From UBA3537 sp038138145 (GTDB taxonomy: Bacteria; Bacteroidota; Bacteroidia; Flavobacteriales; Flavobacteriaceae), in NCBI GenBank assembly GCA_038138145.1, contig JAYQDD010000001.1, positions 310,001-374,000 on the forward strand: DNA of 64,000 nucleotides, read 5' to 3'. Under the pieces are notes generated by a model. It saw only the letters and a program-made list of their open reading frames with translations. It was not told where the DNA came from and did not search any database. Shown piece by piece: positions 25,849-35,272 of this stretch (position 1 is the first letter of the stretch; every line of letters begins with the position of its first letter). A program made the translations under genes and the position numbers.

Positions 25849-26496
25849 TTAGGGCGATAAACGTTCAATCTTCCAATTGAAATCAGCTTGAAGTTGGTAG
25901 CGAATACGGTCATGTAATCTGTTGGCACGACCTTGCCAGAATTCAATTTCTATGGGCTTTACAATAAAACCACCCCAAAATTCTGGACGAGGAATCGGAT
26001 TATTTTCGAATTTTTTTTCTAATTCAGCTAGTTGATTTTCCAAAGTTTCTCTGTTGGGAACCACTGCGCTTTGCTGTGAAGCATGAGCGCCTAATTGACT
26101 GCCTCGTGGTCGAGACTCAAAATACCCATCGCTTAAGTTATCGGCAATTTTTTCAGCTTTGCCTTTAATGATGACTTGCCGCTCTGCGCCTGCCCAATGA
26201 AAAGACAAACAAACCTCTGGATGAGCAATAATGGATTTTCCTTTTTCACTTGAATAATTGGTATAAAATATAAACCCTTCATGCGTATACTTTTTTAGAA
26301 GTACCACACGGCCTTTAGGAAACCCATCTGTACCCAATGTTGATAAGGTCATGGCATTAGTTTCATCTTGAGGGAAATGCTTATCAACCTCAAAAAACCA
26401 ACGCTGAAACAATTCTATAGGGTTATCTGTTATATCCGTTTCCAACAAAGTACCTTTGTCATAGGATTTTCTGTATTTGCCCAAATCATTATTCAT
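25849..26496 (-). CDS. pdxH: pyridoxamine 5'-phosphate oxidase
   Basis: A 215-residue FMN enzyme that makes pyridoxal 5'-phosphate from pyridoxine or pyridoxamine phosphate. It has the N-terminal YRKSYDKGTL, the FMN region GRVVLLKKYTHEGFIFYTNYSSEKG, SRPRGSQLGAHASQQS, and the C-terminal FWQGRANRLHDR. Length and motifs are normal. It supplies cofactor to the PLP enzymes seen here (glyA, thrC, kdnA). Confidence 0.96.
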   Translation of the reverse strand: MNNDLGKYRKSYDKGTLLETDITDNPIELFQRWFFEVDKHFPQDETNAMTLSTLGTDGFPKGRVVLLKKYTHEGFIFYTNYSSEKGKSIIAHPEVCLSFHWAGAERQVIIKGKAEKIADNLSDGYFESRPRGSQLGAHASQQSAVVPNRETLENQLAELEKKFENNPIPRPEFWGGFIVKPIEIEFWQGRANRLHDRIRYQLQADFNWKIERLSP

Positions 26497-26509
26497 GCCT
26501 TCTTTTTTT

Positions 26510-26517
26510 CAAAAGTA
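26510..26517 (-). promoter_or_regulatory. -7 box of pdxH (TACTTTTG)
   Basis: A perfect TAnnTTTG match on the minus strand, 13 bases upstream of the pdxH ATG. Confidence 0.5.
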
Positions 26518-26551
26518 AAAAATTACCTTCTAATAAATGTTTTAGATTTCT

Positions 26552-26559
26552 TAAATTTG
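26552..26559 (+). promoter_or_regulatory. -7 box of the DUF3784 gene (TAAATTTG)
   Basis: A perfect TAnnTTTG match 15 bases before the ATG at 26575. Confidence 0.5.
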
Positions 26560-26574
26560 ATGTAAAGCTTAAAA

Positions 26575-26886
26575 ATGTTGTTGGGATTTATTTTTACAGG
26601 GTTAATATTGATCGTTGTTGGATTTTTAGTCAAACAATACCCCAATCTTTTGGCGGGGTATAACACCCTATCCGAAGAACAAAAAAAAGAAATCGATATT
26701 GAAAAAGTATCCACAATTGCACGAAATGTTATCGTGCTTACTGGAGCTGCTGTGATTGATGCTAGTATTATTATGTATTTTATTGAAGTCTCAAAAAAAA
26801 TCCAAGTCAATATTGTTTCTGTGATTATTGTTTTAGGCCTTGTTGTTTTAATTATTTGGTCAAATCGTGTACCTAAATTAAAATAA
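26575..26886 (+). CDS. DUF3784-like small membrane protein
   Basis: A 103-residue protein with three hydrophobic segments (about 2-18, 50-69, 75-94). The loop AGYNTLSEEQKKEIDIEKV is the recognisable signature of the DUF3784 family, found in Bacteroidota and Firmicutes. Function unknown. It ends 2 bases from the stop of the convergent D-lactate dehydrogenase gene. Confidence 0.8.
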   Translation: MLLGFIFTGLILIVVGFLVKQYPNLLAGYNTLSEEQKKEIDIEKVSTIARNVIVLTGAAVIDASIIMYFIEVSKKIQVNIVSVIIVLGLVVLIIWSNRVPKLK

Positions 26887-26888
26887 TA

Positions 26889-28583
26889 CTACTTCCAAAA
26901 CTTCAATTTGCTCGTTTTTCCAATGCCCGGGTTAAAGCCATTTATCGGATCTAATTCTTTATAGAAATTTGCTAATGTTGGTTTGGCGCTGTATTCGTGA
27001 CCAACATTGTGCTCTGCTGGGTATTCTGCCCCACGTTCATCATATATTTTAAGCAATTCTCCTTTTAATGCTGAGGCATCTACTCCTTTTTTGACGATAT
27101 AATTTTGATGCAACACATGACAAAATAAATGTCCATAATATAACTTCATTTCAAACTTATCATCTATATGCGGTGGTAATTGTTCAAACCAGTGTTTTTC
27201 ATTTCTTGGCAAGGCAATATCCATCGACATCATTTCGCCCAAATCCTTTGCAAAAAGCGCATGATATCTTCCTATGGCACTAGCCGCTACAAAGCGGTGC
27301 AATAAGGCCTTTTTGGCTTCTTGTTCTGTGCATATAAAATAATTTCCATCTTTATTTTCAAAGAAATCATCGAAAAAATGTTGAGCTTCATTGATACCAT
27401 CATCGGCCATTTCAACGATCCAATGATGTTCATACATATTCCGATACGCTTCCATCCTTTTGGGTAAATGATTCGGCCATAAACGACTTAAAAATTGCAT
27501 CAGCTTATCTGAAAATTTAGATGGAAGGATGCTGAATTTATCCGCCAGCAAATCCATTTTTCGTTTTAGGTTGAACAGTTTAGGGATAAAGTTTGGTCCA
27601 AGCTTATCGATGACTACAAAGGTGTCTTTGCTGTATTTTTTTGCAGCATCATAACAATCTCGATGTAAATATTCTCCCGAAGTTGGTAGATTTTTGAACT
27701 GCGACAAAATAGCTCTACGCATTTCAGAAAAGGTCTTCGAATCATTTGATCCTACATAAAACACTTGACTGCGTTTTGGACGCACATAGGTATCAAGGCG
27801 TACCGCAAATACAGCAATCTTTCCTGCACAACCAGAAGCGCCATACAATCGTCTTCCGTCCGCATTAAATCGCGCTGGAGTATGCGCATCAACATCGCGT
27901 ACACGTTCTTGGTATTCATTGTCAGAAGCTAATTTGTTGGGGGATTTTATATCCTTTTTTGTGTAATTTTTGTTTTGTAAATTGGTTAAAATTTCATCTG
28001 GGGTGTGCCCCAAATCAATACCTAAATCATTGACTAAAACGAGGTTCCCATCGCTTTTAATTTTTGCATACAGCGAAAGCTCCGTATAGGCAGGGCCTCT
28101 TTTGACCAATGCGCCGCCAGAATTGTTGCACACCCCACCCACAATGGATGCGCCAATGCAAGATGATCCAATTACGGAGTGTGGTTCTCGTCCATAGGGC
28201 TCTAATTTTTGTTCTAAACCAAACAAAGTACTTCCAGAAAGTCCGATGATTTGTTGTCCTTCATTAATAATATGGATATCACTAATGCGCATGGTATTGA
28301 TGATAACAATTGGACGGTCGTAGTCATCGCCATAGGGTGTAGACCCCCCTGTTAAGCCTGTGTTTGCAGCTTGCATGATTACGATGACATCCGAAGAAAC
28401 GCAAACTTGAAGTAACTTCCATAGTTCTAAAAGATTTCCAGGTTTTGCAACGGCCAGTGCTTCGCCCTCTCCATAGCGCCAACCTTTGGAATATGTTTTT
28501 TTGTGCCAATTGGCCGTAAGTACATATTTTGATCCAGAAATTTCTTTTAAATCTTCAATGATTTTGCGCTGTTGTGGTGTCAT
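26889..28583 (-). CDS. dld: D-lactate dehydrogenase, quinone-dependent (Dld type)
   Basis: A 564-residue FAD enzyme, the usual length of E. coli Dld. The N-terminal FAD-binding PCMH domain has ANTGLTGGSTPYGDDYDRP at about 73-91 and SSCIGASIVGGVCNNSGG near 142. The C-terminal half is the Dld membrane-binding cap, with HNVGHEY near the end. It oxidises D-lactate to pyruvate and feeds electrons to the quinone pool at the inner membrane. No lactate permease gene is adjacent. Confidence 0.94.
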   Translation of the reverse strand: MTPQQRKIIEDLKEISGSKYVLTANWHKKTYSKGWRYGEGEALAVAKPGNLLELWKLLQVCVSSDVIVIMQAANTGLTGGSTPYGDDYDRPIVIINTMRISDIHIINEGQQIIGLSGSTLFGLEQKLEPYGREPHSVIGSSCIGASIVGGVCNNSGGALVKRGPAYTELSLYAKIKSDGNLVLVNDLGIDLGHTPDEILTNLQNKNYTKKDIKSPNKLASDNEYQERVRDVDAHTPARFNADGRRLYGASGCAGKIAVFAVRLDTYVRPKRSQVFYVGSNDSKTFSEMRRAILSQFKNLPTSGEYLHRDCYDAAKKYSKDTFVVIDKLGPNFIPKLFNLKRKMDLLADKFSILPSKFSDKLMQFLSRLWPNHLPKRMEAYRNMYEHHWIVEMADDGINEAQHFFDDFFENKDGNYFICTEQEAKKALLHRFVAASAIGRYHALFAKDLGEMMSMDIALPRNEKHWFEQLPPHIDDKFEMKLYYGHLFCHVLHQNYIVKKGVDASALKGELLKIYDERGAEYPAEHNVGHEYSAKPTLANFYKELDPINGFNPGIGKTSKLKFWK

Positions 28584-28737
28584 ATTAGATGCGAATAAAC
28601 GTTTTAATTTCTTTTGGATTTAAGAATTTTAAAGATATAAAAATTGATGAAGTTAATTATTCATATATGAATTAATTACATTGGTATGTTTTTTGATTCA
28701 AGTTTTTATCTTTACAGAAATTAACCATTGCAGCAAT

Positions 28738-29388
28738 ATGCAACGAATAGTAGTCCTTTTTTTTCTTTTTTTTGGTTTTCAAATGAGTCAAGCTCAGCCC
28801 GAGACTGCACGCAAAACCCTGCGTATAAAAGCAAAAAATTTAGCTAAAAAAGATGAACGTTCTCCTTCACTATTGAAACTCTCTCCTATTCGTGGATTGA
28901 CCACTAAAGATGTAAAAATCACGATGGGGATTTCGCCCATTGATGGATTTGCAAAAAAAGAACGTGGCATCACCAACCAACGGGATGTAGTGGATCCCAC
29001 TTGGGAAGTCAAACAAAAGTTTAGTGAAAGCCAAAAGGATGTTTCTAAATACAGAAAAGATTATTACTTGGGAAACATCAAAACCAAATCAAAACATATA
29101 CGTATTGTGTGCCGCGACCACGAATACGAAGATGGAGACCGCATAAAATTGATGCTCAACAAAGTAGTTCTTCACCCCAACATCATCTTACGTAACTCGG
29201 GCTACGTGATGGATATAGAACTAGATGAAGGGCTAAATTCCATTCAGTTTTATGCGCTAAATGAAGGAACTTCTAGCCCTAATACTGCAGAACTTAAAGT
29301 TTATGACGAAAATGGTATCATCATTGGATCTGGACAATGGTTATTGACCACGGGCTACAAAGCCAATCTGATGGTTTTACGCCAATAG
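28738..29388 (+). CDS. secreted protein of unknown function
   Basis: A 216-residue protein with a clear signal peptide (MQRIVVLFFLFFGFQMSQA, cleavage before QPET). Residues up to about 100 are basic and of low complexity. The last 110 form a predicted beta-sandwich with HIRIVCRDHEYEDGDRIKL and SPNTAELKVYDENG. I recall similar C-terminal domains in other Bacteroidota secreted proteins but cannot name the family. The frame also opens at TTG 28681, but the signal peptide fixes 28738. The stop is 1 base from that of the convergent PNGase F gene. Confidence 0.75.
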   Translation: MQRIVVLFFLFFGFQMSQAQPETARKTLRIKAKNLAKKDERSPSLLKLSPIRGLTTKDVKITMGISPIDGFAKKERGITNQRDVVDPTWEVKQKFSESQKDVSKYRKDYYLGNIKTKSKHIRIVCRDHEYEDGDRIKLMLNKVVLHPNIILRNSGYVMDIELDEGLNSIQFYALNEGTSSPNTAELKVYDENGIIIGSGQWLLTTGYKANLMVLRQ

Positions 29389-29389
29389 T

Positions 29390-31084
29390 CTAATCATTAA
29401 CAACAGCAGATGCGATGGCAGAGGTGCTTTTAACGACGACATATGTCGATGTAGCGTAATAGGCATCGCCACTGCTTCCATTGTTTGTCCAATCTTCAAA
29501 ATCGTATTCAAATGTGAATGTTGCCCCAAATAAGCTATTATCCAAAGTATTTGAACGCACAGGGACTACCATTCCAGGGCACCAACCTGCACGGTCAGGT
29601 GTCCAATTTCCGGGGTGTTGATTGTTTATAGGGTTAGAAGCACAACCGATGGGATCTAAACTATGCTGATAGGTATTTACCCCATTGATTTTAATATCAT
29701 GAGCTCTGTAGCACCATTCTGCACAAGGTCTGCCGTCTGGATCACTTGGTGTAGCATGACCCCACCCTGAAATTATCGTTCGCAGATGCGCACTTTCAGT
29801 ATTCGACGGTAATTGAATGGTTTTGTCTAAATCCAAATTATGACTCACACCATAGGGTACTCCACTAATAGAATTGGCATGAAAGCCCAAAACTTCCGAA
29901 ACTGCATAGTAGGGGTAATCAGGTGTACCTTCAATGAAATCAAAATCTATAGAAACCAAATCAGCTTTGGTAGTCCAGTTTTCGATATAAATACGTAATT
30001 CTGTAGCACCTGTCAAAAAGCTTTTAAAATCAGTGACATCAAACTCCAAGCCGCGTTCGAGTTGTTGTGTTCCGACCCAATACGGCGTAATATAACGTCC
30101 TATTTCGAACCAATTTCCTGAAACCTGATCTTTTACTTTTATATTGGCAAATCGGTCCCAATCATCACATCCTGTACTGGGACAATCAATTTGTAAAAAC
30201 ATTTTGATTTGCTGAATGTTACTTAAGTCGTCATGTAAATTAAACACTTGACTTGCCGATTGACTAAAACCACCACCAAATCCAAGAGCTTGATTATTAA
30301 ATGTCACATAGTTGTGCACTACAGGAGTAGCATTTCCAGAGAGGGCGACCTCAACAGCTGCAGCTGGAGAACTTTGAAGATGAAGAGTTGCGGATTGATT
30401 TCCAACCTCTGTTGGACTAAAACGCACATAGACCGTGGTGGCTTCATTAGCATTTTCTAAAGGGATTTGAAGAGCATCACTATAAGTGGTATTATCAAAG
30501 GAGAGTTCAAAATGCGCGTCAACACTTATATCGATTGCGGCTGTCAAATTCTGACCTGCTACGGTAATACCAAATGATTCCGAATGTTCAAAAATTTGGA
30601 CTTCTCCAAAACTTAGATTTGAGTTGCCTGACACAATTATCGGTGCATTGCTTAGTCCTACTCCATTAAGCGCTACAGTTTTGTCACTCGCTTGTGCACT
30701 GCTAAGGGTTAGCGTTCCACTCACCGCCCCAACAGCACCCTCTTGAGGTGAAAAACGGACATATACAGTTGTGGGGGTATCGTTTGCAATAGTGATCTCA
30801 TCCCCAAAAGAAGTATTATCTAAGGAAACTTCGAAATTTGAGGATATAGAAACATTGATAGCAGAGGACAAATTATTGCCACTAACTTCAATGGATTGTG
30901 CTGCTGAATAGCTCAATTCTAGCACTTCTCCAAACGACAAATTAGTTGTATTGACATTGATTTGTGCTGATGGTGTAGGACTCGAACTGCTGGCATCATC
31001 ACTACCACTACAACTGATAAACAATGAAAACGTAAAAAAGAAAACTATAAATATGCGAAATAAATTAAAATCTAATCTTATCAT
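29390..31084 (-). CDS. PNGase F-like peptide-N-glycosidase, lipid-anchored, with two N-terminal beta-domains
   Basis: A 564-residue protein. A lipoprotein signal ends at C25 (FISC), followed by the acidic SGSDDAS, which resembles the Bacteroidota surface-export signal. Two related domains of about 105 residues (43-148 and 152-252) share LSFGEV, TTVYVRFSP and VALxG. Residues 256-564 match Elizabethkingia PNGase F, which cuts N-glycans from asparagine. Against my memory of that enzyme, catalytic D60, E118 and E206 correspond to D310, E368 and E456, and all six disulfide Cys (301, 306, 454, 458, 481, 502) keep the same +250 offset. It should be active on the cell surface against glycoproteins. 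Confidence 0.93.
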   Translation of the reverse strand: MIRLDFNLFRIFIVFFFTFSLFISCSGSDDASSSSPTPSAQINVNTTNLSFGEVLELSYSAAQSIEVSGNNLSSAINVSISSNFEVSLDNTSFGDEITIANDTPTTVYVRFSPQEGAVGAVSGTLTLSSAQASDKTVALNGVGLSNAPIIVSGNSNLSFGEVQIFEHSESFGITVAGQNLTAAIDISVDAHFELSFDNTTYSDALQIPLENANEATTVYVRFSPTEVGNQSATLHLQSSPAAAVEVALSGNATPVVHNYVTFNNQALGFGGGFSQSASQVFNLHDDLSNIQQIKMFLQIDCPSTGCDDWDRFANIKVKDQVSGNWFEIGRYITPYWVGTQQLERGLEFDVTDFKSFLTGATELRIYIENWTTKADLVSIDFDFIEGTPDYPYYAVSEVLGFHANSISGVPYGVSHNLDLDKTIQLPSNTESAHLRTIISGWGHATPSDPDGRPCAEWCYRAHDIKINGVNTYQHSLDPIGCASNPINNQHPGNWTPDRAGWCPGMVVPVRSNTLDNSLFGATFTFEYDFEDWTNNGSSGDAYYATSTYVVVKSTSAIASAVVND

Positions 31085-31393
31085 AAAGCTTTTTTGGTTA
31101 ATAATTACAGCAATTTAATGAAATAATGAGAACTATAAAAAAAAGAGTATTTAATGGTATGAGTTTTTGATATTAAGACACCTAATTTCTCTAAATTTTG
31201 AACAAAACACACTTAAATAGGTATTGATAATCAATAAAATAACACTTAAATTATTCTCATCAATTCAGTTAAAATTATATTTTTAATTTAATAAAAAAGC
31301 TTATTACTGAAAATACTTCTATTTAAATTGCGTTTTTTGGTTACTTAATCCATTTTTAATAATTTTATATTATTAACTTTAAAAAATTAACCA
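31085..31393. other. divergent AT-rich intergenic region
   Basis: These 309 bases separate the PNGase F gene from the T9SS protein gene, which point away from each other. The DNA is very AT-rich. Both genes have TTAACCAA within about 20 bases of the start codon, which may be a leader element. I find no perfect TAnnTTTG box, no hairpin and no open frame of note. Confidence 0.6.
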
Positions 31394-32596
31394 ATGAAAA
31401 AAATTACTTTATTATTTTTATTAACTTTTTTCTGTTCGAACGCTCAAGAAGTGTTGAACGAAGATTTTGAGGGTGGAATTCCGTCAACATGGAGCAATGA
31501 AAATCTTCAGCCCTTAGGAGATGTAAACGAGTTATGGACTACTAGTAATACTGGCGATTTTGAACTTTTTTTTGCTGCGGGGAATGGATATTTTTATGAA
31601 GAAGGTGCTTCTGGAAGTTATGCCATTTTTGATAGTGATGGATATGGCAATAATGGCGCAGAAAATGTAGCCTTGTCTAGCCCAGTTTTTGATTGCTCAA
31701 CATTAACTTCAGTGAAAATATCTTTTGTACACTTTGCAGCCATCTTGGATCCTAACGGATACGGTTCAGATGCATACGTAGAGGTTTTTAACGGAACGGA
31801 TTGGGTCTTGGTGGCAGAATATTCTTCATTAACTGTTGCACCTTTTTCGAATAATTTTACATATGTATATGGACAAGAACTCATAGATGTATCATCAGAA
31901 CTTGCAGGTGTTTCTAATGCACAAATAAGGTTTAGATCTGTTGGTGATTGGGGATATGGATGGCAAATTGACAACATTATTGTTCAACAACCTCAAGGAG
32001 ATGCACCAGATATGGTAACTGATATGCTTCCAGTAGATGGTGCAACAGACGTAGAAATTATGTTGTCAACAACTGGTGTTAAAATGGTAGATTTCAACTT
32101 TACTCCAGCTACAACTGGTGATGCTGCAACCTCTTATAATATTTCGATTGGTACAGATACTGCAGGAACAAGTTGGGGTGAAGTTACTAACGTTCCTACA
32201 GATGTCGATATTACATATGGGTCAACAGATGATATAGGTTGGCAACCGAGTACTACTTACTATTGGTTCATTACAGCTGTAAATGCCGCTGGTACTACCG
32301 CTTCCAATGTTCAGAGTTTTACAACGAGTGCTACAAATCCTCTTGGCGTTGATGACTACGAAAATAAAGTGTTTAACGCATTTCCAAATCCTGTAGCGGA
32401 TATGCTTACAATTCAAGGGAATTTACCAATTGAGCAAGTGGAAGTATTTAACCAACTTGGACAAAGCATCCTAACAGTTAAAGAAAATGCTTTACAAAAC
32501 AACCAGATTGACTTAAGTCGCTTAAATGCAGGTATTTATTTTGTTGAAATCACTGCTGAAACTAAAACGGAAACGTTACGAGTTGTAAAGAAATAA
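31394..32596 (+). CDS. secreted protein with T9SS type A sorting domain
   Basis: A 400-residue modular protein. It has a signal peptide (1-17, cleavage before QEV) and a choice-of-anchor J/MAM-like beta-sandwich (about 21-198, from NEDFEGGIPSTW to WQIDNIIV). A fibronectin/Ig-like domain follows (about 203-312, with TTYYWFITAVNAAG). The type IX sorting domain is at 325-400 (FNAFPNPVADMLTI, LNAGIYFVEI, then a basic end). The tail directs export across the outer membrane and surface attachment or release. No catalytic motif is visible, so it is probably adhesive or binding. A strong terminator follows. Confidence 0.92.
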   Translation: MKKITLLFLLTFFCSNAQEVLNEDFEGGIPSTWSNENLQPLGDVNELWTTSNTGDFELFFAAGNGYFYEEGASGSYAIFDSDGYGNNGAENVALSSPVFDCSTLTSVKISFVHFAAILDPNGYGSDAYVEVFNGTDWVLVAEYSSLTVAPFSNNFTYVYGQELIDVSSELAGVSNAQIRFRSVGDWGYGWQIDNIIVQQPQGDAPDMVTDMLPVDGATDVEIMLSTTGVKMVDFNFTPATTGDAATSYNISIGTDTAGTSWGEVTNVPTDVDITYGSTDDIGWQPSTTYYWFITAVNAAGTTASNVQSFTTSATNPLGVDDYENKVFNAFPNPVADMLTIQGNLPIEQVEVFNQLGQSILTVKENALQNNQIDLSRLNAGIYFVEITAETKTETLRVVKK

Positions 32597-32620
32597 CTTT
32601 TTAGTAGACTAAAATTAATA

Positions 32621-32648
32621 GCACCACAAAATTGTGGTGCTTTTTTTT
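32621..32648 (+). terminator. Rho-independent terminator of the T9SS protein gene
   Basis: The stem GCACCACA / TGTGGTGC (32621-32640, 4-base loop) is followed by eight T. It lies between the T9SS protein gene and the convergent mnmE. Confidence 0.9.
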
Positions 32649-32653
32649 AAGAT

Positions 32654-34042
32654 TTACTTCCCAATACAAAAATTCGCAAAAATATTCCCCAAAAGGTCGT
32701 CGGTAGAAATCTCGCCTGTAATACGCCCGAAGTGATAAAGCGCTTCACGAATGTCTATGGCCAAAAGGTCGCCAGAAAGCCCTGTTTGCAATCCTTCTTG
32801 TACGTTTTGGATATTTTCTAAAGCAAGGCGTAAAGCGTCATAGTGGCGAGCATTGGTGATGATGGTATCGTTGTTGCGCAGTTGCCCAGTCTGTACTAAG
32901 TCCAAAAGTTTGGTTTTCAGCAGCTCTACCCCCTCGCCTGTTTTGGCGCTTATGTGTAAAGGTTTTAACTCAGAAAAGATTTTAGAAACTAATGTTTTAT
33001 CTGCTAAATCCATCTTATTCAATACCACAAGCGTTTCTTTTTCAGGGAATTGAGCTTTGGTTTCTACAACAGATGACAAAACATCGGTGGCATTAGCTTT
33101 TTCAATTACGGAAGCATCAAGCAATTGAATGATGACTTGCGATTGTGCCATTTTTGCAAACGTTTTTTCAATACCAATAGACTCTACAGTATCGTCGGTT
33201 TGCCGAATTCCTGCGGTATCAATAAAGCGGAATTTTATACCATCAATGATTAGTTCGTCTTCAATAGCATCACGCGTCGTTCCGGCAATGTTACTCACTA
33301 TAGCTTTGTCTTCATTAAGCAAAGCGTTAAGCAACGTAGATTTGCCTACATTTGGTGCTCCAACGATGGAAATGGGTACCCCATTTTTAATGACATTCCC
33401 TGTAGCAAAAGAATCCATAAGGTATTTTAAAACTTGGACTATGCGGTGCAAAAGGTCTTCAAATTGTTTTCGATCGGCAAAAGCCACATCTTCTTCTGAA
33501 AAGTCCAGTTCCAATTCAATTAAGGAAGCAAAATTGAGTAATTCTTCTCTTAAATTTTTTATTTCAGAACTAAACCCACCCCGCATTTGTTGCAATGCAA
33601 TTTGGTGCGCTGCTGCACTGTCACTCGCAATCAAATCTGCAACCGCTTCGGCTTGACTTAAATCCATTTTTCCATTAAGAAAAGCACGTAGAGTGAATTC
33701 CCCAGCTTCGGCAGCACGGCATCCTTTTCGGATAAATACTTGTAAAATTTCTTGTTGAATATAGCTACTTCCATGACACGAAATTTCGACGACATCTTCT
33801 CCAGTATAGGATTGTGGATTTTTAAAAATACTCACCAGCACTTCATCCAAAATCCGATCACCATCGACAATATGTCCGAGATGGACTGTATGCGTTGGTT
33901 GATTCAAAAGGTCTTTGTCGTGAATGGATTTGAACAGTGTATTAGAAATAGTCAAGGCCTCTGGCCCAGAAACACGAAGTACTGCTATAGCACCAGCTCC
34001 AGAAGCGGTGGCAAGGGCTATAATAGTATCTTGGTGGATCAT
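32654..34042 (-). CDS. mnmE: tRNA uridine-5-carboxymethylaminomethyl(34) synthesis GTPase MnmE
   Basis: A 462-residue GTPase that, with MnmG, modifies the wobble uridine of several tRNAs. It has an N-terminal folate-binding domain (MIHQDTIIALATASGAGAIAVLRVSG), a helical domain, and an inserted G domain with GAPNVGKSTLLNALL, NIAGTTRDAIEDE and NKMD. It ends in the diagnostic CIGK. An upstream in-frame start (34060) would add six residues, but the TATTTTTG box at 34058-34065 overlaps it, so 34042 is chosen. Confidence 0.96.
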   Translation of the reverse strand: MIHQDTIIALATASGAGAIAVLRVSGPEALTISNTLFKSIHDKDLLNQPTHTVHLGHIVDGDRILDEVLVSIFKNPQSYTGEDVVEISCHGSSYIQQEILQVFIRKGCRAAEAGEFTLRAFLNGKMDLSQAEAVADLIASDSAAAHQIALQQMRGGFSSEIKNLREELLNFASLIELELDFSEEDVAFADRKQFEDLLHRIVQVLKYLMDSFATGNVIKNGVPISIVGAPNVGKSTLLNALLNEDKAIVSNIAGTTRDAIEDELIIDGIKFRFIDTAGIRQTDDTVESIGIEKTFAKMAQSQVIIQLLDASVIEKANATDVLSSVVETKAQFPEKETLVVLNKMDLADKTLVSKIFSELKPLHISAKTGEGVELLKTKLLDLVQTGQLRNNDTIITNARHYDALRLALENIQNVQEGLQTGLSGDLLAIDIREALYHFGRITGEISTDDLLGNIFANFCIGK

Positions 34043-34057
34043 GCAAAAAAATTTTAA

Positions 34058-34065
34058 CAAAAATA
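34058..34065 (-). promoter_or_regulatory. -7 box of mnmE (TATTTTTG)
   Basis: A perfect TAnnTTTG match on the minus strand, 15 bases upstream of the ATG at 34042. Confidence 0.5.
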
Positions 34066-34105
34066 TTAATATTCTATCAAACCAAAGGAGTATTAAAATT
34101 TAATT

Positions 34106-34113
34106 TATTTTTG
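34106..34113 (+). promoter_or_regulatory. -7 box of the TlpA-like gene (TATTTTTG)
   Basis: A perfect TAnnTTTG match 16 bases upstream of the ATG at 34130, in the divergent spacer with mnmE. Confidence 0.5.
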
Positions 34114-34129
34114 CAAAAAAATTACACCA

Positions 34130-35272
34130 ATGAATTTACGTCATTTATTTACCTTGTTTATCGTTTTAGGATTTTCTCTTGGATGTAAATCTTCTGAAAA
34201 CTCAGACAAAGCATACACGATTAATGTTCAAGCTGATGGTGTTTACGATGGTATTCGTGCTTATCTTAACCGCAACGAGAATGGTAAGAATATAACAGCT
34301 ACAGATACTGCTATAGCACGCAACGGCTCTTTTTTGTTTAAAGGCGATTTTGAGGCTCATGAAATGCGTTCTTTAAGTATTGATGGGATTAGAGGGCAAG
34401 CATTTTTTGTATTGGAATCAGGAGAAACCAATATTGTGGCCTACAAAGACAGCATTCAGCAATCTAAGATAAGTGGTGGGTACAACAATGAGGTTTTTAA
34501 TGCATACAAATCTGGCTATGCGGAGATTGTTGCTGAAATGAGGCGTTTACAAGGTGAGTTCTCTTCTGTAAAAGATAATCCAGAGGCCTTGAAGGCCTTA
34601 CAGCAGCGCAACAATACGCTACGTGAACAAATGAAAAATTATGGATTTACATTTTTAAAAGAATACCCAAACTCTGATTTTTCATTGATGCTTTTGGAAC
34701 TCGTTACAGCACAGCAATCCTTTGATGTAGCGGCAGCAAAAGAAATTTTATCCTTGATGAGTGAAGACCTACGTAACAAACCCAGTAACTCGATTAAAGT
34801 GCTGAAAATTCAGCAGAAAATAGATGCAGCTAAAGCGGTAAGTAGCATCGCTGTTGGAGCATTGGCACCAGATTTTACCGCACCAAATCCAGAGGGTGAA
34901 GCGATAACAATGAGTGCTATTAAAGGCAAAATTACCATCATCGATTTTTGGGCGTCTTGGTGTAGACCATGTCGTGTGGAAAATCCGACTTATGTGCGCC
35001 TTTATGAGCAATACCACGATAAAGGTTTGGAAATTATCAGTGTGTCGCTAGATCGTCAAAATCAAAAACAACGCTGGATCGATGCTATTGAAAAAGACAA
35101 ACTCACTTGGTATAATGTGTCCAATTTAAAATTTTGGAACGATCCTGTTGCCAAACTTTATAACATTACCTCTATTCCTGCTGCATTTATTATCGATGAG
35201 CAGGGGATCATTATTGCAGAGCGTTTACGTGGAATGGCATTGGAACAAAAAATTGCTGAACTTCTGGACTAA
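34130..35272 (+). CDS. TlpA-like thiol-disulfide oxidoreductase lipoprotein
   Basis: A 380-residue protein. A lipoprotein signal ends at C19 (SLGC). A DUF4369-like beta domain (about 25-125) and a helical linker lead to a thioredoxin fold (about 240-380) with active site WASWCRPCR. This layout is typical for Bacteroidota periplasmic thioredoxins that reduce disulfides, for example in cytochrome maturation or of secreted proteins; the partner is unknown. The stop shares four bases with that of the convergent rhomboid gene. Confidence 0.9.
   Translation: MNLRHLFTLFIVLGFSLGCKSSENSDKAYTINVQADGVYDGIRAYLNRNENGKNITATDTAIARNGSFLFKGDFEAHEMRSLSIDGIRGQAFFVLESGETNIVAYKDSIQQSKISGGYNNEVFNAYKSGYAEIVAEMRRLQGEFSSVKDNPEALKALQQRNNTLREQMKNYGFTFLKEYPNSDFSLMLLELVTAQQSFDVAAAKEILSLMSEDLRNKPSNSIKVLKIQQKIDAAKAVSSIAVGALAPDFTAPNPEGEAITMSAIKGKITIIDFWASWCRPCRVENPTYVRLYEQYHDKGLEIISVSLDRQNQKQRWIDAIEKDKLTWYNVSNLKFWNDPVAKLYNITSIPAAFIIDEQGIIIAERLRGMALEQKIAELLD

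Noticed and set aside
33129..33656. 175-residue open frame on the plus strand
   Set aside because: Serine-rich shadow antisense to mnmE, whose motifs are clear.
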